Shown here: one piece after another, positions 1-7,605 of the stretch
Position numbering within the stretch: the stretch's first letter is position 1
Layout: the number at the start of each line of letters is the position of its first letter
NCBI RefSeq assembly: GCF_007859815.1
Contig: NZ_SJPH01000008.1
Location: 1 to 64,000 of the forward strand
Length of the DNA: 64,000 nt
Origin: Botrimarina hoheduenensis
GTDB taxonomy: Bacteria; Planctomycetota; Planctomycetia; Pirellulales; Lacipirellulaceae
Reading direction: 5' to 3'
Notes under the pieces: model-generated
What the model saw: the letters and a program-made list of their open reading frames with translations, nothing else
Told to the model about the DNA's origin: nothing
Database searches by the model: none
Translations under genes and position numbers: made by a program

Positions 1-227
1 TTGGCCACCAGCCGCTTCAGCTGCGCGTTCTCTTTCTCCAGCGCCCGCAGCTGCTTCGCCAGGTCGGGGGCCATGCCCCCGTACTTCTGACGCCAACGGT
101 AGTACGTCTGCTCGGTGATATCGAGCGTCTTGCAAACCTCAGGAACCTTCTGCCCCTTACCAAGTGCCACGTCCGCCTGACGCAGCTTCTCGATGATCTG
201 CTCCGTCGAATGCTTCGTTCGCTTCAT
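1..227 (-). CDS. IS3-family transposase OrfA (partial)
   Basis: This is the first 75 codons of an OrfA helix-turn-helix protein, cut by the window edge. It starts MKRTKHSTEQIIEKLRQADV and continues into an HTH region with TYYRWRQKYGG and a leucine-zipper-like stretch (LRALEKENAQLKRL), the usual IS3 OrfA layout. The ATG at 225-227 is preceded on the minus strand by an AGGTTCTTTG sequence. OrfA binds the terminal repeats, and the transposase is made by fusion with OrfB. The sequence differs from OrfA at 5632-5919, so two distinct IS3-type elements are present. Confidence 0.9.
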   Translation of the reverse strand, partial: MKRTKHSTEQIIEKLRQADVALGKGQKVPEVCKTLDITEQTYYRWRQKYGGMAPDLAKQLRALEKENAQLKRLVA

Positions 228-273
228 CAAAGAACCTCCATGCCGGGGGACCGCCCAGCTCGGGATTCTCTCA
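1..273 (-). mobile_element. IS3-family insertion sequence, one end only
   Basis: This is the 5' end of an IS3-family element running out of the window to the left. Its terminal repeat reads TGAGAGAATCCCG inwards from 273. The same first ten bases (TGAGAGAATC) appear in the right-hand repeat of the remnant at 4723-5229, so both belong to one IS family. The right flank is a decapitated methyltransferase gene, so insertion or recombination here destroyed that gene. The element boundary is inferred from the shared repeat, not from a target duplication, because the other end is not in the window. Confidence 0.75.
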
Positions 274-819
274 TTCAGCATGGCTCAGTTTCAGGGGGGA
301 AGACCAATCTTCGGCGAGCCCGACATCGAGTTCTACGTCCGCAGCACGCCGAAGCTCAGCGAGGAACTGGTCCGCCGCAGCGAACAGGCTTCGGAGCTAG
401 AGGCGAAGAAGAAACACACCGCCGACGAACGGGCCCAGCTCGACCGGTTCCGCACCTTCGAGGAGCGTGCCTCAGCAACCGAAGCGGGCCAGCTCTTCGT
501 CGAGGTACGCGGCGTCGATGTCTTCGACCCCTCGACCGGCGAGGTCCGCAGCGACAGTGCCGACGGCATCGCCTGCTGGATGATCGACGACGACTACAAC
601 GAGGAGAGCTTCTTCGTAAGGCACGCTTACTTTCTGGGCCAGAACGACCCCTACAAGGCCATGAAGACAACGCTCAAGGCCGAGATCGACGAGGAAGCCT
701 GGAGCACCCTCAACAGCGACACCAGCCGCCCCTTCGATCGCCCGAAGAGCGGCCGCATTGCCGTCAAGGTGATCAATCACCTCGGGTACGAGGTGATGAA
801 GGTGTTTCGGGTGGAGTGA
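274..819 (+). pseudogene. C-terminal fragment of a type III (Mod-like) adenine-specific DNA methyltransferase
   Basis: About 175 codons remain of the C-terminal region of a type III-like site-specific adenine methylase. Recognisable pieces are FGEPDIEFYVR near the break, VEVRGVDVFDP, ACWMIDDDYNEESFFVRHAYF, RPFDRPKSGRIAVKVINHLG and the terminal EVMKVFRVE. The catalytic domain (FxGxG and DPPY motifs) is missing because the IS3 end at 273 sits directly upstream. The ATG at 280 is probably only an incidental start. No partner restriction helicase follows. Assignment comes from recalled family pattern. The fragment has no methylase activity of its own and is best read as the relic of a restriction-modification locus. 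Confidence 0.75.
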
Positions 820-889
820 GAGCGAGAGCTACGAAGACAGGTAGACACTGGCCGATGGCCGCGAGACGGGATGACGTCAAGAGATCGGC

Positions 890-1318
890 CTAAAACCACC
901 AATCGGTCGCGTGTTTCCGCCAATCGATCGCTGGAAGGCATCCCTCGATCACGTCGGTGATCGGTTCGTAGATGCTACCGGCCGACAGAACGGCGACAAC
1001 GGAGGAGCCTTCGACCGGATAGTCGCCGCCGCCCGCGACGAGCTGATCTGATTCCAACAGGCAGAAGAACAAGGCGACGGGCAACTCCACGGGACCGTCG
1101 CTGAGGCCAGCGAATAGCGGCTCGGGTAATCCGAGCGGTTCAACATAGAGCCCGCGGTGATCACCGAAGAGTTTCGCAGCCCGCTTGGGAAGCTCTAGAA
1201 GGACGGCATCCGCGATACTGGCCACATTACCTTCCAGATGGCCGCCACCGAAGTGTTCAAGATAAGCGGATGCCAGTCGCACGCGACGGCCGTCGCTCGT
1301 CGTCATTGGGAACTTCAT
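890..1318 (-). CDS. hypothetical protein, 142 aa
   Basis: This is an unrecognised soluble acidic protein starting MKFPMTTSDGRRVRLASAYL. The ATG at 1316-1318 is chosen over one 21 codons upstream because AAGAGAGG lies just before it. Visible features are a Gly/His patch (YLEHFGGGHLEG) and an acidic C-terminal half with several Gly-Gly turns, ending HATDWWF. No signal peptide or membrane segment is seen. It is transcribed towards the methyltransferase relic, 70 bp away, and shows no obvious operon partner. It could be an immunity-like or phage-derived protein, but nothing in the sequence shows this. Confidence 0.6.
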   Translation of the reverse strand: MKFPMTTSDGRRVRLASAYLEHFGGGHLEGNVASIADAVLLELPKRAAKLFGDHRGLYVEPLGLPEPLFAGLSDGPVELPVALFFCLLESDQLVAGGGDYPVEGSSVVAVLSAGSIYEPITDVIEGCLPAIDWRKHATDWWF

Positions 1319-1557
1319 CCGGGCCTCTCTTTCGTTGACAGAGTTTCGGGCGAAATCGTGTGCTGAGGCGTCCCCCATCAACGAGATTACTCTCAGGGGT
1401 GGAGTGAGGGACCGGTATCGGTACGCCTGGCCCTAAGGCTGCTTGGCGTATCAGGGAAGGCCTCGACCAGCTTGAAGTGTAGCTCCGCAATCAATGGCGT
1501 ATGGTCCATAAACTCGGCCGACAGACCCTACTGCTTACATTGTGGTGCAAAACGGCG

Positions 1558-2676
1558 TCAGTCGGAGATGTTCTCAGGCCCCGCGAGCCGGTAGCTGGTG
1601 CTCCTGCCGCCGCCAGGGTTCTTCATCAAGACACCCCGAGCTACTTGCTCTCGAATATCTCGCAGCGCCGTGTCAGCTGAGCACTTAGCGAGCTTGGCGT
1701 ACTTCGACGTGCTGAGGAAACCTTCGAACCCGTTGAGCATCCGGTTGATGACCAAGCGCTGACGCTCGTTGACGGTCTTGTTGTTGAGACGTTCCCAAAC
1801 GCGAGCCTTGTTGAGCACTCCGGCTAGGCGTTCGTTGCTGCTCTCGATAGCGCGGTCGAGACAGTCAACGAACCATAACAGCCAGCCTGTCACATCGAGT
1901 TCGCCTCGTTGGGCACGCTCAAGTTGGTTGTAGTACTCGTTGCGTTCCGCCTCGATCTGCGACGACATGCTGTAGAAGCGATCCTTGGTGCCATCGGCGC
2001 GCGCTAACGCCATATCAGCGATCGCACGGGCGATCCGCCCGTTGCCATCCTCGAACGGGTAAATGGTGACGAACCAAAAGTGAGCAAGGCCCGCCAGCAA
2101 CACGGGATCGACTTCGCTTGGCTTTCTTAGCCAGGCAAGAAAGCGTTCCATCTCCTCTTCCAGTCGCGTAGCGCCCGGAGCCTGGAAATGGACCTTCTCC
2201 TTGCCGATGGGACCCGAGACGACCTGCATCGGACCGTCCTCGTCGTTTCTCCACTGCCCGACGGCGATGCGGTTGATCCCGCTGTGCCCGGTTGGGAAGA
2301 GCGAGGCGTGCCAGCCGAACAGTCGTTCCCTTGTCAGCACCTGATCGAACTTCTGGGTGGCGTCGAGCATCATCTCGACGACGCCATCGACGCTACGACT
2401 AGGCTGAGGAAGCCCCGCCACGTCGAGGCCCAGCCTTCTCGCGATCGAAGATCGGACCTCGTTCGGATCGTGCGCTTCGCCTTCAATCTTGGACGACTTC
2501 ACCACGTCCGCGGTCAGCACGACGAGGCTCGCTTCGCTCCGAAGATCGAACCCGAGGGTCTCCATCTTGCCAAGCAAGCGGCCCTGCTGATGGCGCACCT
2601 TTGCCAGTGGAGCAGCGAGCGAGTCGCTGTCCCAAGTCAGCTCGGGCCAACCGGTCAGTTCGTGGATATACGCCAT
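1558..2676 (-). CDS. Fic-family protein with N-terminal DUF4172-like domain; catalytic His replaced by Tyr
   Basis: This is a Fic (AMPylation-fold) protein of 372 aa, normal for the DUF4172-Fic-wHTH class. Residues 1-60 form the DUF4172-like region. Residues 61-66 (SSKIEG) match the inhibitory motif (S/T)xxxE(G/N). The Fic core lies at about 110-260, and a winged-helix-like C-terminus at about 320-372 is probably DNA binding. The signature reads IYPFEDGNGRIAR, where the family has IHPFxDGNGRxxR. The His base is Tyr206, encoded by TAC, while the phosphate-binding DGNGR is intact. A classical AMPylation reaction is therefore doubtful. A one-base change from CAC is enough, so this may be a recent loss or a binding or regulatory variant. 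The promoter and operator just upstream suggest an intact, regulated gene. Confidence 0.9.
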   Translation of the reverse strand: MAYIHELTGWPELTWDSDSLAAPLAKVRHQQGRLLGKMETLGFDLRSEASLVVLTADVVKSSKIEGEAHDPNEVRSSIARRLGLDVAGLPQPSRSVDGVVEMMLDATQKFDQVLTRERLFGWHASLFPTGHSGINRIAVGQWRNDEDGPMQVVSGPIGKEKVHFQAPGATRLEEEMERFLAWLRKPSEVDPVLLAGLAHFWFVTIYPFEDGNGRIARAIADMALARADGTKDRFYSMSSQIEAERNEYYNQLERAQRGELDVTGWLLWFVDCLDRAIESSNERLAGVLNKARVWERLNNKTVNERQRLVINRMLNGFEGFLSTSKYAKLAKCSADTALRDIREQVARGVLMKNPGGGRSTSYRLAGPENISD

Positions 2677-2680
2677 CTAT

Positions 2681-2701
2681 TCACCGCACCCCATGCGGTG
2701 A
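2681..2701. promoter_or_regulatory. perfect 8-bp palindrome at the Fic transcription start (putative operator)
   Basis: The arms TCACCGCA and TGCGGTGA are separated by 5 bp. They begin at the last base of the -10 box and lie between the promoter and the Fic start codon. This position, over the expected transcription start, suits a repressor site. The winged-helix tail of the Fic protein is a possible ligand (inference). Confidence 0.6.
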
Positions 2702-2730
2702 TTATAGCCCGTATTCGCCGCACGGCGCAA
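2701..2730 (-). promoter_or_regulatory. sigma70-type promoter for the Fic gene
   Basis: On the minus strand a TTGCGC -35 box (2725-2730) is followed after 18 bp by a perfect TATAAT -10 box (2701-2706). The Fic ATG is 25 bp downstream of the -10 box. Confidence 0.65.
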
Positions 2731-2808
2731 GGGGCTACCGCCAAAGCCCTGGAAAACCAGGATAATCGGCCTAAGTAGTAGACACCCGGTCACCAGAGGG
2801 GTCTTGGT

Positions 2809-3123
2809 CTACTGACGGGTTGGTCCCGCCACCGGGCGGTAACTGGCGGCGGGCTTCACGTCCTGCTTTGGGGCCGCGTCCGAGGGCCTGGACTTTGTGA
2901 ATCGGACGAGATCGATCGCGTCGGCTTCTGAGAGCAGCTGGCGAGATCGCACGTCACCTAGCAGGTAGATCTTGCCCACAGTCTTCTCGTGATAGTAGAA
3001 GCCGATCTCGACGGGGATCGTCGAGTTGCGATCGGGGTCGAAGACGCTCACCGTGGCGATCGCGTCGGGGTCGTCTTGGTAGACGGCCGCTTCGTAGCGT
3101 GGCTTGGGCGTCCTGCGACTCAT
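2809..3123 (-). CDS. hypothetical protein, 104 aa
   Basis: This is an unrecognised small protein with a basic N-terminus (MSRRTPKPRYEAAVYQDDPD), a beta-rich middle (ATVSVFDPDRNSTIPVEIGFYY) and a disordered, Pro/Ala/Lys-rich tail. Its ATG overlaps the stop of the next upstream gene (ATGA at 3120-3123), which suggests translational coupling and a two-gene operon. No signal peptide is seen. The neighbourhood of integrase relic, IS elements and Fic suggests accessory cargo. Confidence 0.5.
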   Translation of the reverse strand: MSRRTPKPRYEAAVYQDDPDAIATVSVFDPDRNSTIPVEIGFYYHEKTVGKIYLLGDVRSRQLLSEADAIDLVRFTKSRPSDAAPKQDVKPAASYRPVAGPTRQ

Positions 3124-3317
3124 CGCTTGCCCTTCCGCTTACCACGAGGTGACGGGCCGCGTGGTTCTAGCTTTGGCTGAGGCTTGGGCGAACTTCGCTT
3201 CGGCTTGGGCGCGAGCCAGTGGAACTTGGGCGAGTATCGCTGCTTGTTGGCAAGCCGCGCTTCGCTGTATCTGGCAAAGCGGATTCTAAGGGGTACAAGG
3301 TTCTTCTTCAGTTGCAT
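3120..3317 (-). CDS. hypothetical basic protein, 65 aa
   Basis: This is a short, strongly basic protein starting MQLKKNLVPLRIRFARYSEA and ending in a Lys/Pro/Arg-rich tail (PSPRGKRKGKR). Its TGA overlaps the ATG of the downstream gene, the main support for it being real. An ATG 25 codons further upstream (3392) is possible, but that extension has no better ribosome-binding site. The composition suggests nucleic-acid binding, but no family is recognised. Confidence 0.4.
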   Translation of the reverse strand: MQLKKNLVPLRIRFARYSEARLANKQRYSPKFHWLAPKPKRSSPKPQPKLEPRGPSPRGKRKGKR

Positions 3318-3421
3318 CGAGCGCTCTCTTCTCTTGTACGAGCACGTTGCCACAAGCCAAGCGGGCTTGTCAATCATTTCAGGAACCGCCAACGGCTCAA
3401 ACTCGACGAGAGGCGCCGGAG

Positions 3422-3667
3422 CTATCTGGCGACGTCAAAAGCATCGCCGGCAATCGCCAAGATTGCTTGCCGCACCGGCGGCGAAACTAATTCCCACTGC
3501 CGCACGAGTTTTTGGAAGTTGTTGTCGCGCAATGTCTCGCAGCGACAATTTGGGCCACAATCCAGCAGCGCATTTGCAGCGCAGCACCGGTTGCATTCAG
3601 CGCAATCGCATAGGCTTACGTGACTTAGCTCGATATCCGAGCCCGGTTCGATTCCCGCCGCCTCCAC
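3422..3667 (-). CDS. possible small ORF starting inside the att core
   Basis: This 81-codon frame opens at an ATG within the tmRNA-type att sequence. It encodes a Cys-rich segment (CDCAECNRCCAANALLDCG, with several CxxC pairs), then a helical tail with LVRQWELVSPPVRQAILAI. It lies in a different frame from the integrase tail. The Trp-containing helical end recalls short frames seen beyond planctomycete integrases, but that is memory and was not checked. It could be translated after integration or be chance. Confidence 0.3.
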   Translation of the reverse strand: MEAAGIEPGSDIELSHVSLCDCAECNRCCAANALLDCGPNCRCETLRDNNFQKLVRQWELVSPPVRQAILAIAGDAFDVAR

Positions 3668-4722
3668 TTTTCGCCGGTTGTGCCAAACAAGGCCAGCCGG
3701 CGTTTTTTTGTGCCAAAACCCCTTTTCTACAAGGGTTTACGGCGTCTTCCGGCGTATCTTGCCCAGCCTGCGTTGTGTCACCAGATGCCTTCTTGTGACC
3801 ATCAGCGTGCCCCGAAATGCAGCCAATATGCAGCCAACTTTTCCCGGCAGGGAGCTTCGCGATGGCCTTCGCCTGATCGGCTAAACCGATGTGCGTGTAC
3901 TTCATCGTCATCCGAACGTCGCTGTGCCTCGCCAGCTCCTTGGCCTCCGGCACCGACGCCCCGTTCCGCAGCAGCTCGGTGATATGGGTGTGCCGCCCGG
4001 CCGCGTGAAAGTCGGCCACGCGCCCCTTCTTATCGCGGTACGGGAGACCGGCCCGCTCCAGGTCTTTCTTGACCATCAACCAAGTCCGGCGGCGATCCAG
4101 CTTGGGGAACAGCTTCTCGTCGGGCGCTAGGCCTGCGCACCACTCCGGTAGCCGCAGGGCGAGGTCGGCGTGCAGCGGCAGCACGTCCTTGCGGCGGTGC
4201 TTGGAGCAGGCGGCGTCGATCGTCAGCGTGGGGGGCGTTCCCTCCAGGTCAAAGCTCTCGGGCGTCAGGCTCGCGAGCTCTCGCCGCCGCAGCCCGGTCA
4301 TGTACGACATGATGTAGATGCGGGCCCGCTGCTCGCCATCGAAACACTGGATCGAAACGCCGCTCGTCCGTGCCGATTGCACCAAGGTCGCGAACTCATC
4401 GGGGAGCAGCGCCCGCCGTTGGTGGCGGATATCTTCTTGGGCGTTGAGCCTCTTCAGCCCCTGGAGCGGGTTGTGCGGCATCCGCTTGGGGACCATCCAG
4501 TTGCAGAAGCTGTCGATCGCCTGGGCGTAGTGGTTGTAGGTGCGAAAGCCGAGCTCGCCGGTGGCGAGCCGTTCGCGGAGCACCTCTTCGACCGATTCAA
4601 TGTCGATGTCGACGATCGACTCCATGCTGGCGTCTTGGACGATCCGCCGCACCCGCGACATGACGAGCTTGACGTGCTTGGGGGACGTTTTTTGCAAGCT
4701 CTTCTCGAAGGCCGCCAGCTGC
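3597..4722 (-). pseudogene. tyrosine recombinase (integrase), N-terminus removed by an IS3 remnant
   Basis: This phage-type integrase has lost its start. The frame enters from the IS junction near 4722 without a usable start codon. The SAM-like core-binding domain is present (VKLVMSRVRRIV, then NHYAQAIDSFCNWMV). The catalytic set is visible: Arg in MTGLRRRELASL, the His/Arg box in DFHAAGRHTHITELL, RHSDVRMTMKY with the nucleophile Tyr in MKYTHIG. The last 25 codons read antisense through the tmRNA-like att core, giving GGGGNRT. Such a tail is common in integrases that use ssrA as attachment site. Without its N-terminus the enzyme is presumably dead, leaving the element immobile. Confidence 0.85.
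3645..3666 (+). other. att core derived from the 3' end of tmRNA (ssrA)
   Basis: The plus-strand sequence GGTTCGATTCCCGCCGCCTC followed by CA matches the T-loop and acceptor end of bacterial tmRNA. The upstream flank (GAGCCC) does not form the T-stem, so this is not a complete tmRNA. It is best explained as the distal attachment-site copy of an element that integrates into ssrA, next to its own integrase. The ssrA gene itself is not in the window. Confidence 0.6.
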
Positions 4723-5229
4723 GGATGCTGTGCGTGCTGGACGAGTTCACTCGGGAGAGTTTAGCGATCGAGGTGCAGCGGTCGTTCACGGCGCGGCAGG
4801 TTCAGGACGTGCTGGGTTACCTGTTCGCGGTGCGTGGAGCGCCCGAGCACATCCGCTCGGATAATGGCTCCGAGTTCGTTGCCAAGAGTATCCGTCGTTG
4901 GCTCGATCGGGCGTGCGTGAAGACACTCTTCGTCGCCAAGGCGAGCCCGTGGGAGAACGGCTACATCGAGAGCTTCAACAGCCGCTTCCGCCAAGAGCTG
5001 CTGGACCGCGAGCTGTTCTTGGGCTTGGAGGATGCTCGTTGGTGCGTCGATAGGTGGCGTCTGGACTACAACCACCACCGGCCACACAGCTCGCTGGGTC
5101 ACATCCCTCCGGCCGAGTTCGCCGCCCGTTGGGCCGCTTCCGCTCCGGGCCCTGCTCAGCCTACGGCTTCGCAGGCCCCTCCGCTCCAGCTGCCCAACGG
5201 ACTACCATCTAATCATCCCGATTCTCTCA
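4723..5229 (+). mobile_element. IS3-family remnant, 3' portion
   Basis: This is the right-hand half-kilobase of an IS3 element. It starts abruptly inside the transposase where the integrase frame ends and finishes at an inverted repeat (TGAGAGAATCGGG inwards from 5229). It shares the first ten terminal bases with the IS end at 273. The left end is missing, so this copy cannot transpose by itself. The break fuses it to the integrase relic, consistent with a deletion or recombination between mobile elements. Confidence 0.75.
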
Positions 5230-5246
5230 TAGCGACTGGCACATAG
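4723..5246 (+). pseudogene. IS3-family transposase OrfB, C-terminal part of the DDE domain
   Basis: The frame encodes the integrase-core catalytic region from LRMLCVLDEFTRESLAIEV onwards. The second Asp is in RSDNGSEFVAKSIRRW, the Glu in WENGYIESFNSRFRQELL, and the terminal block is YNHHRPHSSLGHIPPAEFA. The first Asp and the HTH part are gone. An open frame continues upstream across the junction into antisense integrase DNA; that extension is not meaningful. Confidence 0.8.
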
Positions 5247-5592
5247 ATCGGGGGAAGGCCAGCTGGCCCTAGAATGGCGCATCTACTATGCAACGGAAGG
5301 GAAGCGGCACCAACCTTTAGTCGCCGATAAAATCACGACGGTGATTAACAGCCTCAAGCGCACCATCACGCAAGGAGGCCAAACGCTAAGCAACGCGAAA
5401 GCTGCTTTGCCAGGCATAAACTCGGAGATAGCATCTCTCAGAAGCCAGGGAAGCGGGGATCCTAGGCAAGCTGGCGCAATCGCCGCCAAGCTACGCCAGG
5501 CCCAATCGCAACAGCGACGCGCTCAAAGTGCGATACGTCGGTTCGAGCGATCCATCCCGTGGCCTGCTATCGAAAACCTGATCCAGTCTTTA

Positions 5593-6830
5593 TGAAGGTC
5601 TCACCCGCCCGAAGGGCCAGGAGACCGAAGGATGAGCCAGAAGCGTAGGAAGCGGCACACGCCCGAGCAGATCGTGAAGAAGTTGCGCGACGCGGACGCG
5701 ATGCTGTCAGCGGGCAAGGATCAGGCCGTGGTGCTGCAGACGCTGGAGGTGAGCGAATCGACGCTCGACCGTTGGCGGAAGCAGTACGGCGGCATGAAGT
5801 CGGAGGAAGCGGTCCGGCTGAAGAAGCTCGAAGACGAGAACCGTCGTTTGAAGCAGTTGGTTGCGAATCAGGCGCTAGACATCCAAGCCCTGAGGATCGT
5901 GGCCGAGGGAAACTTCTGAGCCCTTCCCGGAAGCGTGCGGCGGTGACCCGGGTGCGAGAGCAGTTGGGTCTCTCCGAGCGGAGGGCGTGCAAGGCGATCC
6001 GCCAGCCGCGATCAAGTCAGCGATACCAGTCGAAGCCGCGGAGCGACGAGCCACGGTTGGTGAAGCGGATGCTGCAGCTGGTGCGTCGGCGGCCGCGGTT
6101 CGGCTACCGGCGTGTTGCGGCGCTCTTGCGGTCCGAGGGCTTCGGTGCGAGCGAGTCGCGAATCTTGCGTCTTTGGAGGAAGGAGGGCCTGAAAGTGCCT
6201 GGGAAGAAGCGGAAACGGCGTCGATTGGGGTTGGCGGAGAACGGCTGCGACCGGCGGCGGGCGGCGCACCGCAACCACGTGTGGACTTGGGACTTCGTGT
6301 TCGACAAGACGACGGGGGGGAGCCAGCTGAAGTGGCTGTCGATAATCGACGAGCACACGCGCGAGTGCCTGGCTCTGAAGTGCGACCGGAGCATCACGAG
6401 CGAGGACGTGATCGACACGCTGGCGGAGCTCTTCGCGATGCACGGCGTGCCGGAGCACATCCGCAGCGACAACGGGAGCGAGTTCACTGCGAAGGCGATC
6501 CGTCGTTGGCTAGGGCAGCTGGGCGTGGGGACGCTCTACATCGAGCCGGCCAGCCCGTGGCAGAACGGTTACGCCGAGAGCTTCCACAGCCGGCTGAGGG
6601 ACGAGTTCTTGGCGGTCGAGGAGTTCGAGTCGCTCGCCGCGGCGAGGAAGCTCACGGCCGCGTGGCGAGAGGATTACAACCACCACCGGCCGCATGGCTC
6701 CCTGGGGTACCTGACCCCGGCACAGTTCGCGGCCCGCTGCCCCGCTTCCGCTCCGAAGGCTGCTTCGGCTACGCCTCAGCAGCCTTCTCCGCTCCAGCAG
6801 GGCAGCGGCTTTACCCAACCCGTACCTTCA
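5593..6830 (+). mobile_element. complete IS3-family insertion sequence, 1238 bp
   Basis: The ends are TGAAGGTCTCACCCG on the left and, inwards from the right, TGAAGGTACGGGTTG, imperfect inverted repeats with TG/CA tips. It contains orfA and orfB in the -1 frameshift arrangement of the family. The flanking triplets TTA (5590-5592) and TAG (6831-6833) are not identical, so a 3-bp target duplication is not clear. The reading frame of the interrupted gene continues in phase across the element. Confidence 0.85.
5632..5919 (+). CDS. IS3-family transposase OrfA
   Basis: This 95-aa protein is the helix-turn-helix/leucine-zipper subunit that recognises the terminal repeats. The N-terminus is RHTPEQIVKKLRDADAML, followed by an HTH ending TLDRWRKQYGG and a coiled-coil segment (RLKKLEDENRRLKQLV). 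AGGAGACCGAAGG lies just before the ATG. The last codons contain GGGAAAC (5907-5913), a classic -1 slippery heptamer in the zero-frame phase G GGA AAC. Some ribosomes should therefore shift into OrfB to make OrfAB transposase. Confidence 0.95.
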   Translation: MSQKRRKRHTPEQIVKKLRDADAMLSAGKDQAVVLQTLEVSESTLDRWRKQYGGMKSEEAVRLKKLEDENRRLKQLVANQALDIQALRIVAEGNF

Positions 6831-6833
6831 TAG
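5907..6833 (+). CDS. IS3-family transposase OrfB (expressed as OrfAB by -1 frameshifting)
   Basis: The DDE transposase portion is read in the -1 frame relative to OrfA, entered at the GGGAAAC site (product continues KLLSPSRKRAAVTRVREQLG). An HTH_21-like region is followed by the rve core. The first Asp is in VWTWDFVFDKT, the second in IRSDNGSEFTAKAIRRW, the Glu in WQNGYAESFHSRLRDEFL, and the end block is YNHHRPHGSLGYLTPAQFA. The TAG stop at 6831-6833 lies just outside the right terminal repeat, so the host flank supplies it. All catalytic residues are present, so the element may be active. Confidence 0.93.
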   Translation, partial: GKLLSPSRKRAAVTRVREQLGLSERRACKAIRQPRSSQRYQSKPRSDEPRLVKRMLQLVRRRPRFGYRRVAALLRSEGFGASESRILRLWRKEGLKVPGKKRKRRRLGLAENGCDRRRAAHRNHVWTWDFVFDKTTGGSQLKWLSIIDEHTRECLALKCDRSITSEDVIDTLAELFAMHGVPEHIRSDNGSEFTAKAIRRWLGQLGVGTLYIEPASPWQNGYAESFHSRLRDEFLAVEEFESLAAARKLTAAWREDYNHHRPHGSLGYLTPAQFAARCPASAPKAASATPQQPSPLQQGSGFTQPVPS

Positions 6834-6998
6834 CAGGTGGTACAGGAATTCGACGCTGGTCACCCGAAAGCGCAAGCAGAACTTAAGAAAATGGACGAAG
6901 TGGTGGTCGTTGGAAAAGAGATCCATCAAAAAGTTAGGCTTAATGGTCAACTACTCGTCGAAAAGGATGGGGAGCAATTGCTACTTGCTCAGTTTTAG

Positions 6999-7605
6999 CA
7001 TTCCATGGCGGCAAATCCTGACTAGGAAACATGCCGCAAGGAAGTCAAGCTGTGAGTTTATCGCAAGTTCATGCTTCCGCCGCGAGGCTATTGGAAACAG
7101 AGCCGTGTCGTGGTTCGACGATTTTTGTCGCACTCAAGGCAGCGGTTTTGTTCTTCGGTGGCCTACTTCAAGCCCGGCCGCAAACGGATGAGGCAAGCCT
7201 GCCAATGCCTCTCCGCGCTCGGGACCGGTCCGCTCGGAACACTACGTCCAACCTCCGTTGAAAGGTGTCTACGCCCCAGCACAACGGGGTATCCTCTTAG
7301 GTTATTGTGTCCTTAAGCCGAGCCGGAAAACACGACCTTCCGCCGCTTGAAACGCTACTTCATCCGCGAGAGCATGAAGCACGCCCGGTCGTGGTCTTGT
7401 AAGTTGGCCGAGTGGAAGACGACCATCAGCACCAACCCGAGCGCAACAGAGTAATCTGATCGACGTGCTTGTCTCTGAAGGTTCTCCCAGGCTCCTAGCC
7501 TGCCGGACTCCCCGTACGAGCAGCTGCCAAATAAGATAATCATTACCGCCCTCATGCAGTGCTCGCTACTGCCTACTAAACCGCTCGCTTATTACAATCG
7601 ATGAG
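6999..7605. other. gene-poor decayed stretch
   Basis: No convincing gene is seen in these 607 bp. A fragmentary plus-strand frame (about 7335-7455, ending at a TAA) encodes a plausible peptide (RLKRYFIRESMKHARSWSC, then KLAEWKTTISTNP) but has no start or context. It may be a relic. Other open frames overlap on both strands without coding features. Confidence 0.4.

Larger units (their letters stand above)
5233..6998 (+). pseudogene. unknown gene, 5'-truncated and split by an IS3 insertion
   Basis: An open frame from the IS remnant (no start codon; the first residues read RSGEGQLALEWRIYYATEGK) runs to 5592. It stops exactly at the IS3 left end and resumes in the same phase after the IS right end at 6834 (QVVQEFDAGHPKAQAELKKM), ending at 6998. 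Joined, it encodes about 170 residues: a Gln/Ala/Arg-rich helical middle (RQAQSQQRRAQSAIRRFERS) and a Val/Glu-rich end. A GTG at 5341 is the only later start in the left part. No family is recognised. Composition is less GC-rich than the IS, as expected of older accessory DNA. Confidence 0.6.

Noticed and set aside
3500..3666. A complete ssrA (tmRNA) gene
   Set aside because: Only the last 22 bases match; there is no pairing T-stem, no tag-peptide frame and no 5' acceptor half upstream.
3184..3798. Rightward 204-codon frame across small genes and the att core
   Set aside because: It overlaps the leftward coding frames and the integrase tail, lacks a ribosome-binding site and shows low-complexity composition.
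1..5229. Composite transposon bounded by two related IS3 ends
   Set aside because: Both copies are partial, the left one runs out of the window, and the right one is fused to an integrase; shared termini alone do not show that they moved as a unit.
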